From NCBI GenBank assembly GCA_034437315.1, contig DAOTUC010000338.1, positions 1 through 14,681 on the forward strand: 14,681 nucleotides of DNA. The letters are read 5' to 3'. Positions 7,243-14,584 of the stretch are shown here, in pieces (the stretch's first letter is position 1; each line of letters opens with the position of its first letter). A program made the position numbers and the translations under genes. This stretch comes from DSAR01 sp034437315 (lineage in GTDB: Bacteria; Chloroflexota; Anaerolineae; B4-G1). The notes beneath the pieces are model-generated. The model made no database searches, had not been told where the DNA came from, and was given only the letters and a program-made list of their open reading frames with translations.

Positions 7243-7613
7243 TGGAAAACTTATATCGCGAGCACATTCTGGATCATTACGGCAATCCGCGGAACGAGGG
7301 GCGACTGGCGGACGCGGACATCTCCTGTGAATGGGACAACCCGGTCTGCGGGGACGTGGTGCGAATCGATCTCCGCCTGGCGGATGGGCGCGTCAGCGAC
7401 GTGCGCTTCGAGGGGCAGGGATGCGTCATCAGCCTGGCGTCCGCCTCGATGTTCACCGAATTGATCAAGGGCAAGACGGTGGAGGAATTGCGGGCTTTGA
7501 CCGATGAGGACATCTTCGAGATGCTGGGGATCGAGCTGGGGCCTTCGCGCTCGCAATGCGGCTTGTTGCCGTTGCGGGTGTTGCAAGAGGGGCTCAAGGA
7601 TTACAGCGCCTAG
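7239..7613 (+). CDS. sufU: IscU/SufU-type Fe-S cluster assembly scaffold
   Basis: A 124-residue scaffold or sulfur acceptor partnered with the upstream desulfurase. The three ligand cysteines are present: Cys37 in NPVCGD (with Asp39), Cys62 in EGQGCVISLASASM, and Cys107 in SRSQCGLLP. The N-terminus LYREHILDHYGNPRN is diagnostic. It lacks the roughly 20-residue insertion between the second and third cysteines that marks classical Firmicute SufU (about 147 residues), so its length is closer to IscU. The residue before the third cysteine is Gln, where IscU has His and SufU has Lys. The ATGA overlap with sufS, plus GGGAGGG just upstream, indicates coupled translation. The choice between scaffold and sulfurtransferase roles is open. 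Confidence 0.9.
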   Translation: MMENLYREHILDHYGNPRNEGRLADADISCEWDNPVCGDVVRIDLRLADGRVSDVRFEGQGCVISLASASMFTELIKGKTVEELRALTDEDIFEMLGIELGPSRSQCGLLPLRVLQEGLKDYSA

Positions 7614-8176
7614 CGGATTTGTCGCCTATTACCTCGCGCTGCGTGTAACATAGCCGCGATTTGACCCGGCCGGCCGTCCCGGTTGTCCTCATCGACGAGG
7701 AGCGTCACTTGCGGCTCGAATCGACGTTGCGCCTGCGCCAGCAGTTCGGGGCGGACGACGACGAGAGCGAGCGTGAAAGCGCCTTCCCGCAGCAAGTCGA
7801 GCGCTGCTTGCCAGCCCCCGCCGCGCTCAATCTCCAGCGGGCCCAGTTCGTCCACTACCAGCAATTGACAATCCTGCGCCCGCCGGAGCGCCTCGTCGCC
7901 CCAGGCGATTGTCTCGGCGTCGAACAGAAATCGGCCCTGGATTACTGTGGACGGTGTGCGGCGGTCCATCGTCAAGCGGCGTCTCTCGCCGCTTTGTACG
8001 TCGAGCACATCCAGGGCGCCCCCGGCGTGCTTGAGTGTCAGCACCCCGCCGCACGTATAACCGGCGGCCCGGGCCAGGGCGACCGCCTTCTGGCACACGG
8101 TGCTTTTGCCCGCGTCGCGCGCGCCGGTCAGGATCACGATAGACGCCGGCACACGATCACCGTCCGGGTGTATCAC
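7610..8176 (-). CDS. THEP1-like nucleoside-triphosphatase
   Basis: A 188-residue P-loop NTPase of the THEP1/DUF265 type, small enzymes that hydrolyse NTPs and whose physiological role is poorly known. Walker A is ILTGARDAGKST with Lys24. CGGVLTLKH (about 42-50) matches the family's second strand. LLVVDELGPLEIERGGGW (about 105-122) carries Walker B Asp109-Glu110 and the family-typical GPLE. The start is the GTG at 8176, which overlaps the stop of the upstream propeller gene as GTGA, so translation is coupled and the two form a minus-strand operon. Its stop shares the palindrome CTAG with the convergent sufU stop. Confidence 0.85.
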   Translation of the reverse strand: MIHPDGDRVPASIVILTGARDAGKSTVCQKAVALARAAGYTCGGVLTLKHAGGALDVLDVQSGERRRLTMDRRTPSTVIQGRFLFDAETIAWGDEALRRAQDCQLLVVDELGPLEIERGGGWQAALDLLREGAFTLALVVVRPELLAQAQRRFEPQVTLLVDEDNRDGRPGQIAAMLHAARGNRRQIR

Positions 8177-10275
8177 TCGCCCTGCTCCTTTTCCCGGCCC
8201 TCGACGCCGGTGTGGGTGCGATATTCAGGCGGGATGGGGCCGAAGGCGGCCTCAATCTCCTGGTGTGGGAAGACGTCTAGCATGCATTCCCACCAGGTGG
8301 TATCTCCGGTGTTGATGTATTCCCACCAGCGTACGTCGGGCCAGAAGTAGCGCCAGCGCCACAGGGCCGGCGTCCGCTCCCACCCGTAATCGCGGGCCAA
8401 CGCGGTGAAATCGACGTAATAACCGGCCGGGATCTGCGCCTTGATTGCGCCGCCATCGACCAGCGCCTGCCCGCCTGCCGGCCGGGCGCTCAAATCCCAG
8501 ATCCCCTCGCGCAGGGGTTCCCCCAGGCTGCCATCTTGCGCGGCGGCGCGGATGTAGACTCGCCAATAGGTGGTGTTGCCGACGTCCTCGCGCGCCACTT
8601 CGATGAGCGGTGGATCCGCGTTGTACGGCTCTTGCGCCAGGGAGAAAGCCCGCCCGCAGACGTGCCAACTCTTGCGCGTGTGACCCGAGGACGGGATGTG
8701 GTTCATCGAGAGTTGCACCCGGTCGAGGCGACCCAGGTAATCCCAGCCGGCCTCCTTAATCACCCGTTGGCGCAGGGCGTTGAAACTCTCGTTCACCCGA
8801 TCCGATAGAAATGGGCCGACGTCGTCTTTCGGGCGCGGGGTAGGCGTGGGGACTGGGGTCGTTTCCTCCGACGCCTCGTCCACATTTTCCTCCTCCTCGT
8901 TCTCGTCTTCTTCCTCTTTCTCAGCCTCGACCGTCACGGTGGGGGTGTTTTCAACTGTCGGTTGAAGCGCTTCGACGGTGACGTTGGGCAGGGGGATCAA
9001 CTCGTAAGGCGGGCCAGCGGGGGCGGTGGACTTGATCAATTCGACGTAAGCCCTATCGCCCGGCGCATCAAGCGGCGTGTTGTTCTCGGCCTGGGCGATG
9101 ATACGGGGCGAGAGGGCCACGCGGCTCCAGGTCAGGTCGTCCATTGGATCGGCGACGCTGTAGAGTTCGTGGAAAAGCCCCCATCCGGCGACGCTGGCGG
9201 CGACGATGTGACTCCATCCGCCCCGTTCGTAGGCGTAGATAAAGCTCTGGCTGTCGGGAGACCAGACGGGCGAGAGGCCGGCCCCAAAAAGCTCGGTTTG
9301 AGATTGGTCGATCGTCATCGTGTCCCAATCGAAAGCGGCGACCTGAATGGAGGGATTGCCGATGGGTCCGCTGACGTAGGCCAGTTGGACGCCGTTGGGC
9401 GCCCAGGCAGGCATATATTCGTCCACATCGGGGCTGCGGGTGATGTTGGTCGCCTCTCCATCGCCATCCAGTCGTTGGACGAAGATGTCCTTGGTCCCAC
9501 TGACGAAACTGGTGTAGGCCAACGCCTGGCTGTCGGGCGTCCAGGCCGGTTCATAATTGGGCGCTTCGTCGTCAGTGATCCGGCGCAGTTGTTGCCCGGC
9601 GGTGCTCATCACGTAGATGTGCAAACTGCCGTGGCGGTAGGTCTCGAACGCGATCCACTCTCCATCGGGCGACCAGACGGGATTGCCGTCATAGTGCGGG
9701 TCGTGGGTCAGGCGGATCAGCGCGCCGCTGAGTAGATCCAGCAGGTAGATGTCCCAGTTATCGGCCCGATTGGAGGCAAAGGCCACGTAATCGCCGTCGG
9801 GCGACCAGGTTGGATCTCGGTCTTCGGCTGGATTGTTCGTCAAGCGGATTAAACCCCGGTCGCTCTGGTTCAGGGCGTATACGTCGGTGTTGCCATTTCG
9901 CCGCCGGGTGAAGGCGATAGCGCCGCCGCTGCCGAACGGTGTGGGGCTAGGGGCGGGCGTCGCGGTCGGGCTGGGCTCGGGCACGGGCGCGGTGGGAATG
10001 ATGAACACCGGTTGAATGGGGGGCGGGGCCTGGGCCGCCTGGTAAACGCCCACGGCGACGAGGGCCAGGACAATCACGTTGCCCAAAATCAGCAGGATGA
10101 GCGTCCTGAGATTGCGTGGTTTCAGCGTGATAGGGCGTCCTACCGCGTCGGGATTGCGCATCCACCTGACGGCGTAGGTGACGCGCCCCCAGACCCGTCG
10201 CCACACGCTTTCTGAGGTCTCTTCGGCGGCAGATTCTTCTATGGGCGTCTGATCGTTTTGTGCTTCATTCAACAT
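8173..10275 (-). CDS. Membrane-anchored TolB/PD40 beta-propeller with C-terminal M15-peptidase-like domain
   Basis: About 700 residues. Cytoplasmic N-terminus (about 1-56), one transmembrane helix (about 57-82, LILLILGNVIVLALVAVG), Pro/Thr linker, then a PD40 propeller (about 118-400). Repeats show the signature (P)xWSPDGxxxAFxS followed by DIYxxD: DPTWSPDGDYVAF, NPVWSPDGEWIAF, EPAWTPDSQALAY, MPAWAPNGVQLAY, SPVWSPDSQSFIY. An acidic Glu-rich and TPTPTP spacer (about 440-485) leads to a C-terminal domain with SWHVCGRAFSL (His538) and, later, WRWRYFWPDVRWWEY. These match the order of M15/VanY motifs, but two of the three zinc ligands appear replaced, so a binding rather than hydrolytic role is likely. 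The start is taken at 10275 because GGAAAG lies just upstream; an in-frame ATG at 10287 would leave a leader of only 3-4 nt from the promoter. It is upstream of, and coupled to, the THEP1-like gene. Confidence 0.82.
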   Translation of the reverse strand: MLNEAQNDQTPIEESAAEETSESVWRRVWGRVTYAVRWMRNPDAVGRPITLKPRNLRTLILLILGNVIVLALVAVGVYQAAQAPPPIQPVFIIPTAPVPEPSPTATPAPSPTPFGSGGAIAFTRRRNGNTDVYALNQSDRGLIRLTNNPAEDRDPTWSPDGDYVAFASNRADNWDIYLLDLLSGALIRLTHDPHYDGNPVWSPDGEWIAFETYRHGSLHIYVMSTAGQQLRRITDDEAPNYEPAWTPDSQALAYTSFVSGTKDIFVQRLDGDGEATNITRSPDVDEYMPAWAPNGVQLAYVSGPIGNPSIQVAAFDWDTMTIDQSQTELFGAGLSPVWSPDSQSFIYAYERGGWSHIVAASVAGWGLFHELYSVADPMDDLTWSRVALSPRIIAQAENNTPLDAPGDRAYVELIKSTAPAGPPYELIPLPNVTVEALQPTVENTPTVTVEAEKEEEDENEEEENVDEASEETTPVPTPTPRPKDDVGPFLSDRVNESFNALRQRVIKEAGWDYLGRLDRVQLSMNHIPSSGHTRKSWHVCGRAFSLAQEPYNADPPLIEVAREDVGNTTYWRVYIRAAAQDGSLGEPLREGIWDLSARPAGGQALVDGGAIKAQIPAGYYVDFTALARDYGWERTPALWRWRYFWPDVRWWEYINTGDTTWWECMLDVFPHQEIEAAFGPIPPEYRTHTGVEGREKEQGE

Positions 10276-10296
10276 ATCGCTTTCCATTTCGATTCA

Positions 10297-10324
10297 AGTA
10301 TACGTCGCCCGATAGGCTTGTCAA
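10297..10324 (-). promoter_or_regulatory. Strong putative sigma70 promoter for the PD40/THEP1 operon
   Basis: Read on the minus strand, a perfect TTGACA (10319-10324), a 16-nt spacer and TATACT (10297-10302) lie just upstream of the propeller gene. The predicted transcript would start near 10290, giving a leader of about 15 nt to the ATG at 10275 that includes the GGAAAG motif. Confidence 0.65.
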
Positions 10325-10401
10325 GCCCTGTATGTATAGGAAATTGGTACTATTCGGGGGACAAGCCCGTAACCTTGGGCCGCCTCGCCCGTTATACGAA
10401 A

Positions 10402-10534
10402 TGGGTGTGTTTCAAATGCTTTGAGTGCTGTTTGTAGTGCGGGCGCTGGGTAGCGGCGCTAGATAGCGGCTTCAGCGCGCTTTTACGGCGACGCCTACTA
10501 CGAACTTGGACCCAAATGAAATGAAACACACCCA
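10402..10534. mobile_element. 133-bp MITE-like inverted-repeat element
   Basis: Perfect 13-bp terminal inverted repeats: TGGGTGTGTTTCA at 10402-10414 and its complement at 10522-10534. Inside, GTTTGTAGT (10430-10438) pairs with ACTACGAAC (10497-10505) with one wobble, so the element is a long imperfect palindrome. The triplet AAA lies immediately outside both ends, a possible 3-bp target duplication but too short to be convincing. It encodes nothing recognisable. Its right end abuts the remnant of an NAD-kinase-like gene. The space between the propeller gene and the kinase ORF otherwise contains only the leftward promoter and the kinase 5' remnant. A MITE is the preferred reading; a REP-like palindrome is the alternative. 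Confidence 0.6.
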
Positions 10535-11205
10535 AAACGACTCGGCCTGATCGTCAATCCGGTGGCCGGCCTGGGCGCGCGGCCCGGGCAATGGCGCGCC
10601 GGGGCGTGGATCTCCTGCTCTTCGCCGGGGGCGACGGCACGGCGCGCGACGTCTACACGGCGGTGGGAGAGCGCCTGCCAACACTGGGTATCCCGCCGGG
10701 GGTGAAGATCCATTCGGCGGTCTACGCGGCCAACCCCGACAGCGCGGGCGACCTGGCGGGCGCCTTCCTGGCGGGCCGGGTCTCCCGCCTGCGCGAGGCG
10801 GAGGCGATGGCCATCGCCGAGCGGGTGGGCGTGGGGAAAACGTTGGTCGGTGTGGACGTGTTCGCTGTAGAAAGCCTCGTCGCCGCCGCCGTGAATGAGT
10901 CGCAGTTGCTGGCGCTATTGGAAGAAGGACGCCGGGCCAGGATCGTCGTCACGCCCATCGGTGGGCAGGGCTACATCTTTGGCCGGGGGAACCAGCAGAT
11001 CAGCCCGCGTGTGATCCGGCGGGTGGGAGCGGAACACATACTCGTCGTCAGCACGGTCGACAAAATCCACGCGCTAGGCGGGCGCCCTTTGTTGGTCGAC
11101 ACCGGCGACCGGTCGCTAGATGAGGATCTCGTCGAGCGCCTCAGGGGCTACGTCAAGGTCATCACCGGCTATCACGAGCAGATCGTCTACCGGGTGGCCT
11201 GCTAA
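10535..11205 (+). pseudogene. ATP-NAD kinase-like (COG3199 type) gene with start loss, frameshift and two internal deletions
   Basis: Residual homology to the predicted ATP-NAD kinases of the COG3199/AcoX-like type, normally about 350-370 residues. From 10535 one frame reads KRLGLIVNPVAGLGAR, the canonical N-terminus, but without a start codon. The sequence then jumps, in another frame from 10591, to ARRGVDLLLFAGGDGTARDV (GGDG nucleotide motif) and IPPGVKIHSAVYA. A second jump follows REAE directly with AMAIAERVGVGKTLVGVDV; the family normally has roughly 70-90 residues between these blocks. The rest is intact to the C-terminus, including VVTPIGGQGYIFGRGNQQ, GGRPLLVDTGD and VITGYHEQIVYRV. The open part (10591-11205) is 204 codons with no Shine-Dalgarno. 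It is probably non-functional or freshly decaying; collapsed assembly is the alternative. The Nudix gene starts 1 nt after its stop. Confidence 0.7.
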
Positions 11206-11206
11206 A

Positions 11207-11743
11207 ATGAAACCGAAGAGATTGGCGCGCACGATCATCTACGAAAATCCGTGGGTCAACCTGTACGTCGATCGGGTCCAGCTCCCCGCCGGCCGGATCG
11301 TGGAGGCCCACCACGTCCTGGATTTCGACAAGGAAGCGGTCGGCGTCCTGGTCGAAAACGCCGAGGGGCAGATTCTGCTGGTACACGCGTACCGCTACGT
11401 CATCGAGTCAATCGAGTGGGAGATCCCGGCCGGTGGCATAGAGGATGGCGAATCGGCCCTGGAAGCCGCCCGGCGCGAGGTGTGGGAGGAATCGGGTTAC
11501 GAAACGGCGGATCACGCGTTGATCTATACTTATTACCCGATGAACGGCATCGCCAACAAGGTGTTCCACGTCGTCCAATGCCGGGCCGTGGGAGAGAATG
11601 GCGATTTCGACCACAACGAGGTGCGAGCGTTCCGCTGGGTTTCCAGATCACAGATCAAACGGATGATCCGGGACAGGCAGTTACAGGACGGTTATTCGCT
11701 GACCGCTTTATTGCTCTATCTGACGGAGGACGTCAATGGGTGA
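11207..11743 (+). CDS. Nudix hydrolase, ADP-ribose pyrophosphatase-like
   Basis: A 178-residue enzyme expected to cleave ADP-ribose or a related nucleoside diphosphate sugar. The Nudix box is complete: Gly76-x5-Glu82-x7-Arg90-Glu91-x2-Glu94-Glu95-x-Gly97, preceded by the strand ESIEWEIPAGGIEDGE. N-terminal KRLARTIIYENPWVNLYVDRVQLP and the QILLVHAYRYVIE strand match the ADPRase group. The start at 11207 follows the kinase-remnant stop by 1 nt; a longer in-frame upstream extension is rejected because it would overlap the conserved kinase C-terminus. The 3' end overlaps the next gene's start by 8 nt. Neighbouring an NAD-kinase remnant, it would fit an old NAD-metabolism cluster. Exact substrate is not readable from sequence. 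Confidence 0.87.
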   Translation: MKPKRLARTIIYENPWVNLYVDRVQLPAGRIVEAHHVLDFDKEAVGVLVENAEGQILLVHAYRYVIESIEWEIPAGGIEDGESALEAARREVWEESGYETADHALIYTYYPMNGIANKVFHVVQCRAVGENGDFDHNEVRAFRWVSRSQIKRMIRDRQLQDGYSLTALLLYLTEDVNG

Positions 11744-12635
11744 TCTCACAGGCAAGTGCGCCCTCATCACCGGCGGCAGCGGCTATCTGGGGGATTGGGT
11801 CGTTCGCCTGGCGCAGGCGGATTGGGACGTGAGCGCGACTTATCTTACGCAGTCCGCAGCGCCGGTCTCGACCTGGCCTGGTGTGATCTGGCGCCGGCTG
11901 GACGTGCGGGATGGGGCGGCGGTGCGGCGCCTGATTCACCGAGTGCGTCCGGCGGTGATCGTCCATACGGCGGCGCTCAATCCGGGGCGCGCTAAGGCTG
12001 AGGATTTCCACGCCGTCAACGTCGAGGGGACGCGCCGCGTCTCGCGGGCGGCTGCCGAGGTCGGCGCGCGCCTGGTACACGTATCCACCGATGTGCTGTT
12101 CGACGGGGAGCGGGGGCGCTACACCGAGGCGGACGCGCCGTCGCCAATCACGCCTTACGGGCGCAGCAAGGCCGGAGCGGAGGCGGCGGTGCGTGCGTCG
12201 GGCGCCGAGGCGGTCATCGTGCGCACCTCGCTGATCTACGGTTGGCGACCCCGCCGGGATAGACAGTCGCGCTGGGTCGTGGGCGACGTGACGGCGGGCA
12301 AGGATGTACGCCTTTTCACCGACGAGTACCGCTGCCCCGTCTGGGTCGAGAGCCTGGCGGCGGCCCTGGTCGAGTTGGCGGGGATGGCGTACACCGGCGT
12401 GCTCCACGTGGCGGGGGGGCAGGCGCTCTCGCGCTACGATTTTGGCCTGCGTTTGCTGCGTTTCTACGGCGTATCCGTCGAAGCGATTGAGGCGCACGTC
12501 GTCCCGGCGCTGGCAGTCGAGGCGGATGCGATCCGCCCGCTGGATTGCACGTTAGATTGTTCCCGCGCCCGGTCGCTCTTGACGACGCCGTTGCCGGGCG
12601 TGGATACCGTCTTGGTGGAATCGGTCTCCGCCTGA
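11736..12635 (+). CDS. RmlD-like extended short-chain dehydrogenase (sugar-nucleotide reductase family)
   Basis: A 299-residue NAD(P)-dependent SDR of the dTDP-4-dehydrorhamnose reductase group. N-terminal CALITGGSGYLGDWVV has the GGSGYLG dinucleotide motif (13-19). LDVRDGAAV (about 55-63), VIVHTAALNPGRAK (about 74-87), NVEGTRRV, VHVSTDVLFDGERG (Ser117-Thr-Asp119), and the catalytic Tyr141/Lys145 in PYGRSKAGAE all fit. The C-terminal half shows the typical VRTSLIYGW and GVLHVAGGQALSRYDF. Translation is coupled to the Nudix gene through the 8-nt overlap. No other rhamnose genes (rmlA/B/C) are present, so a dTDP-rhamnose role is not established; it could reduce another substrate. Confidence 0.82.
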   Translation: MGDLTGKCALITGGSGYLGDWVVRLAQADWDVSATYLTQSAAPVSTWPGVIWRRLDVRDGAAVRRLIHRVRPAVIVHTAALNPGRAKAEDFHAVNVEGTRRVSRAAAEVGARLVHVSTDVLFDGERGRYTEADAPSPITPYGRSKAGAEAAVRASGAEAVIVRTSLIYGWRPRRDRQSRWVVGDVTAGKDVRLFTDEYRCPVWVESLAAALVELAGMAYTGVLHVAGGQALSRYDFGLRLLRFYGVSVEAIEAHVVPALAVEADAIRPLDCTLDCSRARSLLTTPLPGVDTVLVESVSA

Positions 12636-12726
12636 TTGACAGTTGCTTTGGTTTGCGCCCTAGATCGTTTGAAACATACCCCTTCCGTTTCCTTGTTATC
12701 CAATCGTAACGCTCCCTTAATGGATG

Positions 12727-12748
12727 GGTGGATGAATTGCGCTATAAT
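12727..12748 (+). promoter_or_regulatory. Putative promoter of the sensor kinase gene
   Basis: A perfect TATAAT lies at 12743-12748. A weak -35 (TGGATG, 12721-12726) sits 16 nt upstream. Transcription near 12755 would give a leader of about 34 nt carrying the Shine-Dalgarno AGGAGGT at 12780-12786, 2 nt from the ATG at 12789. Confidence 0.5.
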
Positions 12749-12788
12749 TAGACCAGCCCAAAAAGTAGGCGCTCAGCATAGGAGGTCT

Positions 12789-14375
12789 ATGGAAGCGGAC
12801 GTGCGTGTGTTGGTTATCGACGACAGTCGTCACATACGGGAGTTTATCGCCGATACCTTGGCCCGGCGCGAGGGCTTCACGCTGTTACAGGCCGCCGACG
12901 GCAGCGAAGGGGTGGAGATGGTGCTGGCTGATCCGCCGGATCTGATTTTCTGCGATCTGGAGATGCCGCGTATGGACGGTTTTCAGGTGATTGACGCGCT
13001 CCGCACGCAACGCATCGACGTGCCCATTATCCTCATCACCTCCCACGGTTCTGAGGCTATCGCAGTCGAGTTCTTTCGCAAGGGGGTGAAGGACTATATG
13101 AGCAAGCCCTTCACCGCCGACGAGATGTTCGCCGCCATTGACCGGGCGTTGACCGAGGTGCGTTTGCGCCGGGAGAAGGAGGCGCTCACCCAGCACCTGG
13201 CCCGGGCGAATCAGCAATTGCGCCAGCGCGTCCAGGAGATGGACATCCTGTATCACGTGGGAAAATCGGTCACGTCAATGTTGTCGAAGGAACAGCTCCT
13301 GGAGCGGATCCTGGATGCGATTTTCTACGTCATTGAGGCCGAAGAAGCGACCCTGATGCTGATGGACGAGGAGAGCGGCGAGTTGAGCACGAAATTACAT
13401 CGCCGGCGGGTGAACGGCACGGTGAACCGGACGGCTCATCGCAGCCCTGAAGAGTTGGCGACCCAGGCTATCCACAAAGGATCGATCACCGATACCCACG
13501 CGATGCTCTCGGCGCCGCTCAAAATTGGCGAGAAAACGGTCGGCGTGCTGGGCGTGGGGAACTCCGTGAGCGGGCGGCCTTTTTCCAAACACGCGCGCCA
13601 GCTTTTGATGGCCCTGGCCGATTACGCCGCTATCGCCATTGAGAACGCGCGCCTCTACGAGGGGGTGCAGCAGGCGAATCAAGCCAAGTCGGAGTTCGTC
13701 TCGTTGGTCGCCCACGAGTTACGCACACCGATGACGTCAATCCAGGGATACGCGGATATGCTCCTGAAGGAGGCGTGCGGTTCGCTATCGCCCCAACAGG
13801 CGCAGTTCATCCAGACGATTCGCGGCAACGTCGTGCGGATGGCGATCCTGGTCTCCGACCTCCAGGATGTCTCGCGCATAGAGACCGGACACATGCAACT
13901 CGAACGCCGGCCGAGTGATTTTGAGGATGTGTTGCGAGACGCCCTCCAGGCGACCCAGGGGCAGATTGAGGCGCGGAATCAGCAGTTGAAGCTGGATGTC
14001 CAGGAGAACTTGCCGCAGGTTGACGTCGACCCGGCGCGATTGGCGCAAGTCCTGATAAACTTGCTCAGCAACGCCTACAAATACACCCCTGAGGGCGGGC
14101 GCATTCGCGTGCGCGTGTGGCGGCAGGGCGATTACGTCCATTGCGCCGTATCGGATACCGGCATCGGTATTTCGGCAGGGGATCAAGCGAGGCTGTTCAA
14201 CAAATTCTTTCGCTCTTCTAACGCCGAAGCGTTGGAGAAGCCAGGCACCGGGTTGGGGCTTTGTATCGTCAAGAACCTGGTTGAACTCCACGGCGGGCAG
14301 ATCTGGGTTGAGAGCCAGCTAGGCAAGGGAGCGACCTTTGCCTTTACGACGCCGATAGTCGGCGTCGAGCCGTGA
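12789..14375 (+). CDS. Hybrid sensor histidine kinase: REC-GAF-HisKA-HATPase_c
   Basis: A 528-residue cytoplasmic signalling protein with no membrane helix. An N-terminal receiver domain (about 5-122) has acidic pair Asp11-Asp12, phospho-acceptor Asp56 in LIFCDLEMPRMDG, and Lys in MSKPF. A short coiled linker (about 127-155, RREKEALTQHLARANQQLRQ) leads to a GAF domain (about 160-285). HisKA follows with His309 in VAHELRTPMTSIQGY. HATPase_c shows N-box NLLSNAYKYTP (about 424), DTGIGI (about 456) and GTGLGL (about 486). The ATG at 12789 is chosen for its AGGAGGT and because the receiver core starts immediately; an in-frame upstream extension has no domain and lies before the promoter. REC at the N-terminus suggests it is phosphorylated by another kinase and then relays; no partner response regulator is in the window. 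The GAF ligand is unknown. Confidence 0.92.
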   Translation: MEADVRVLVIDDSRHIREFIADTLARREGFTLLQAADGSEGVEMVLADPPDLIFCDLEMPRMDGFQVIDALRTQRIDVPIILITSHGSEAIAVEFFRKGVKDYMSKPFTADEMFAAIDRALTEVRLRREKEALTQHLARANQQLRQRVQEMDILYHVGKSVTSMLSKEQLLERILDAIFYVIEAEEATLMLMDEESGELSTKLHRRRVNGTVNRTAHRSPEELATQAIHKGSITDTHAMLSAPLKIGEKTVGVLGVGNSVSGRPFSKHARQLLMALADYAAIAIENARLYEGVQQANQAKSEFVSLVAHELRTPMTSIQGYADMLLKEACGSLSPQQAQFIQTIRGNVVRMAILVSDLQDVSRIETGHMQLERRPSDFEDVLRDALQATQGQIEARNQQLKLDVQENLPQVDVDPARLAQVLINLLSNAYKYTPEGGRIRVRVWRQGDYVHCAVSDTGIGISAGDQARLFNKFFRSSNAEALEKPGTGLGLCIVKNLVELHGGQIWVESQLGKGATFAFTTPIVGVEP

Positions 14376-14466
14376 TTTTTACCGCCGCCCATCCCCTTTT
14401 ATCCCCAGTTAGCGCCCCTCTGCTAAAACCCAATACCCGTGAATGAGTGTCGACTCAATCACCTTA

Positions 14467-14550
14467 TGGGTAGTAGCCAACCCCCGTTGACCGTTTCTGT
14501 GCTGTCGTTTCTGTGCTAAAACCGCCCAACAGGGGTTGGGCTCCTACCCA
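14467..14550. repeat. Imperfect palindrome with an internal 14-nt direct repeat
   Basis: The left arm, 14467-14489, starts TGGGTAGTAGCC. The right arm, 14527-14550, is nearly its reverse complement and ends GGGCTCCTACCCA. The right arm region also folds on its own as a perfect 7-bp hairpin (14524-14541). Between the arms CGTTTCTGTGCT occurs twice (14492-14503 and 14506-14517) at a 14-nt period. It is probably an interspersed repeat copy. Confidence 0.6.
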
Positions 14551-14584
14551 GGAAGGGTCTTCAGGATTTCGCATGGCCCATCAT

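Noticed and set aside
8962..9735. 257-codon plus-strand open frame opposite the PD40 propeller
   Set aside because: It is the antisense of WSPDG repeats and shows only repeated VGRPDG-like mirrors.
12636..12788. In-frame extension of the sensor kinase to 12636
   Set aside because: It has no domain and no Shine-Dalgarno, and it precedes a good -10 and AGGAGGT that place the start at 12789.
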